From JAWKOK01 sp963848115 (GTDB lineage Bacteria; Chloroflexota; Anaerolineae; Caldilineales; Caldilineaceae), in NCBI GenBank assembly GCA_963848115.1, contig CAWKCP010000025.1, forward strand, positions 372,001 to 436,000: DNA of 64,000 nucleotides, written 5' to 3'. The notes under the pieces are model-generated. The model worked only from the letters and a program-made list of their open reading frames with translations. It did not search any database and was not told the origin of the DNA. Below are positions 62,426 to 64,000 of this stretch, one piece after another. Positions within the stretch are counted from its first letter, which is position 1, and each line of letters begins with the position of its first letter. Position numbers and translations under genes: made by a program.

Positions 62426-63736
62426 ATGACAATCGAATTCAAGACACCCGAGGCAATCGAAAAGCAACTGCGGCAAGTCAACATTGTTGCAGAGAACGTT
62501 ATGCGGCCCGAGAGCCGCGTTCTTGATGATCTCGAACACGAGCGGCCGGTCAAATTTATTAATATGATGTGGCCCTCCATGATTGAGATGGAACGCAATA
62601 ATCTCTCGGCCTCGCTGGCCCGGTCGGCACGCATCGCCAATGGCGTCAATGGAACAAACGGGGTCAATGGGTCTAGCGCCAATGGATCTAACGATGTAGC
62701 CCCCAAGGAGAGTATCGCCCACATGCTCTTGATCCACACCGTGGAAGCACTGAGTTGGGGTGATGCAGGCGTCTATCTCTGCATCCCTTCCAGCGCCTTG
62801 GCTGGTGGCGCCATCAATGCGGTGGGGACGCCCGAGCAGCTTGAGCGCTTTCTGACTCGTTTCACGGAAGGCGAGCCCAAATGGGGTGCGATGGCCATGA
62901 CCGAGCCGCAGGCCGGTTCAGACACGAGCAACATTCAGACCACAGCCACCTATGATGCAGAGACCGACGAATGGGTACTGAACGGCCAAAAGATCTTTTG
63001 CACCAGCGGAAAGCTGGCGCTTGAGGAGTCCGACGGCATTGTGGTCGTCTGGGCGACGGTGGACAAGGCGGCAGGCCGCGCCGGCATGAAGCCGTTTGTC
63101 GTCGAGAGCGGCACGCCGGGCGTAACCATTGCCAAGACCGAGGACAAACTGGGCATCCGCGCCAGCGACACCGTGAGCCTCTTCTTCGACAATTGTCGCA
63201 TCCCAGCCCAGAATCTGCTCGGCGATGCCGACGTACAGACCGGTGGTGGGAACAAGGGATTTAAGGGCGCAATGAAGACCTTTGACGCCACACGACCCCT
63301 TGTCAGCGCCAGCGCCAACGGCATTGCCCGTGCCGCCTTCGAATACACCCGGGACATTCTCGCCAAAGAAGGCGTGCGCATGGATTACACAAAGCCACGC
63401 TGGAAACTGAGCGCTGTCCAAGCCGACCTGCTCGAAATGGAAGCCCAGGTCCGGGCTGCCTGGCTGTTGACCTTGAAGGCCACCGCCTTGTTGGACGCCA
63501 AGAAAGAGAACAGCTTGGAATCCTCGATGGCCAAGGTCAAGGCGGGCAAATCCGTTGTGTGGGTGACACAGAAGGCCGTAGAGTTGCTGGGGCCGCGTGG
63601 CTATTCCACCGAGTTGCTGGTGGAGAAGTGGATGCGCGACGCTAAGATCAACGATATTTTTGAAGGAACCGGCCAGATCAACACGCTGATCGTGGCACGC
63701 CAGATCCTGGGATACAGCCGTAAAGAGCTTCGGTAG
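62426..63736 (+). CDS. Acyl-CoA dehydrogenase, catalytic-Glu partner with Asn-Gly linker
   Basis: A 436-residue acyl-CoA dehydrogenase. ATG 62426 has ggag seven bases upstream. It has MTEPQAGSD (158-166), WVLNGQKIF (183-191) and the catalytic-type IFEGTGQ with Glu413. The FAD-contact motif RxxFG is missing: the equivalent stretch is VRMDYTKPRW (317-326), and QKAVELLGPRGY replaces Q-x-LGG-x-GY. Residues 71-91 are an inserted Asn-Gly-rich stretch (NGVNGTNGVNGSSANGS). The two neighbouring proteins therefore carry complementary sites, which suggests a joint enzyme. Confidence 0.88.
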   Translation: MTIEFKTPEAIEKQLRQVNIVAENVMRPESRVLDDLEHERPVKFINMMWPSMIEMERNNLSASLARSARIANGVNGTNGVNGSSANGSNDVAPKESIAHMLLIHTVEALSWGDAGVYLCIPSSALAGGAINAVGTPEQLERFLTRFTEGEPKWGAMAMTEPQAGSDTSNIQTTATYDAETDEWVLNGQKIFCTSGKLALEESDGIVVVWATVDKAAGRAGMKPFVVESGTPGVTIAKTEDKLGIRASDTVSLFFDNCRIPAQNLLGDADVQTGGGNKGFKGAMKTFDATRPLVSASANGIARAAFEYTRDILAKEGVRMDYTKPRWKLSAVQADLLEMEAQVRAAWLLTLKATALLDAKKENSLESSMAKVKAGKSVVWVTQKAVELLGPRGYSTELLVEKWMRDAKINDIFEGTGQINTLIVARQILGYSRKELR

Positions 63737-63769
63737 CTCACCTGGCGGGAATGACGACGTCTATTGACC

Positions 63770-63813
63770 AGGCCGCCCGTGCAGGCGCAACGTTGCGCCT
63801 GCACGGGCGGCCT
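63770..63813. terminator. 44-bp perfect palindrome after the acyl-CoA dehydrogenases
   Basis: 22-bp arms (63770-63791, 63792-63813) with no loop, GC-rich, followed by ttccatttt. It can act as terminator of the preceding operon. Confidence 0.7.
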
Positions 63814-63822
63814 TTCCATTTT

Positions 63823-63887
63823 GGGTCTCTGAGAAATTGTGGCGCTAGACCTCCAGGAGGTCTAGCGCCACAATTTCTCAGAGACCC
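63823..63887. repeat. 65-bp palindrome, 32-bp arms
   Basis: gggtctctgagaaattgtgg... at 63823-63854 is matched exactly by its reverse complement at 63856-63887 with a single A at the centre. It follows directly on the terminator palindrome. The final 110 bases of the window after it hold no recognised gene. Confidence 0.75.
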
Positions 63888-64000
63888 CCTATTTTGCTGC
63901 ATGCGTCTCCGCAAATAATCGTTCCTCGGAAGCTCTTCAATGGACGTCACCGTCGGGTGCAATTCAGAGTGGGGGCACGTGGAGCGGTCGCCTCACCCTG

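Noticed and set aside
61478..62737. 419-codon antisense frame across both acyl-CoA dehydrogenases
   Set aside because: It spans two conserved genes and the gap between them, with no recognisable protein features.
63738..63962. 74-codon minus-strand frame at the window end
   Set aside because: It reads through two perfect palindromes and has no independent support.

Overview
The window looks like chromosomal DNA of a Chloroflexota (Anaerolineae/Caldilinea-like) bacterium. This is an inference from gene content: a secreted lamin-tail-domain protein with Thr-Pro linkers and a C-terminal anchor, a DUF2079 membrane protein in a polysaccharide locus, CoxMSL-type molybdenum hydroxylase genes, an ATPase/PhoB-type regulator, several YkuD L,D-transpeptidases, and many long foldback repeats between genes. 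No phage, plasmid, transposase or CRISPR array is visible.

Layout. 1-1054: end of a polyketide/PUFA-synthase-like gene and a frameshifted phosphopantetheinyl transferase that could activate it. 1334-4972: three-gene acyl-CoA carboxylase operon (carboxyltransferase, divergent biotin carboxylase, biotin carrier). 5149-9896: FAD, 2Fe-2S and Mo subunits of a xanthine-dehydrogenase-family enzyme, a small membrane protein and a MoaD-like protein. 9905-16963: DUF4397-like exported protein, mutL, then tig-clpP-clpX. 17188-25944: frameshifted fbp, a PH-like membrane protein, an ATPase-winged-helix regulator, a frameshifted molybdopterin oxidoreductase, an overlapping HAD-GCS2 pair and a YbaK-type deacylase. 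25998-32892: two L,D-transpeptidases flanking xylB, tRNA-Leu(UAA), frameshifted NFACT/RqcH. 32947-44169: FemAB-like acyltransferase, frameshifted lamin-tail protein, nurA, AI-2E-family permease, SDR, TerB-like protein, exported protein. 44240-49795: gcvP under a tandem glycine riboswitch, TSUP permease, RCK potassium channel. 50009-60640: minus-strand exopolysaccharide locus (chorismate mutase, GT4, two Wzz-like proteins, DUF2079 protein, CpsD-like ATPase, rfbA, rfbB, GNAT). 61280-63736: two adjacent acyl-CoA dehydrogenases.

The observations most worth following up are: (i) a 93-bp interspersed repeat lodged in the second aptamer of the gcvP glycine riboswitch, with a second full copy about 10 kb away; (ii) neighbouring acyl-CoA dehydrogenases whose FAD and catalytic signatures are complementary, as in heterotetrameric enzymes; (iii) a biotin carboxylase with several substituted ATP/metal-site residues; (iv) an enlarged ClpX next to a ClpP with a variant active-site strand; and (v) seven genes each broken by a one-base indel, which must be resolved as sequence error or real decay before any of them is called a pseudogene.
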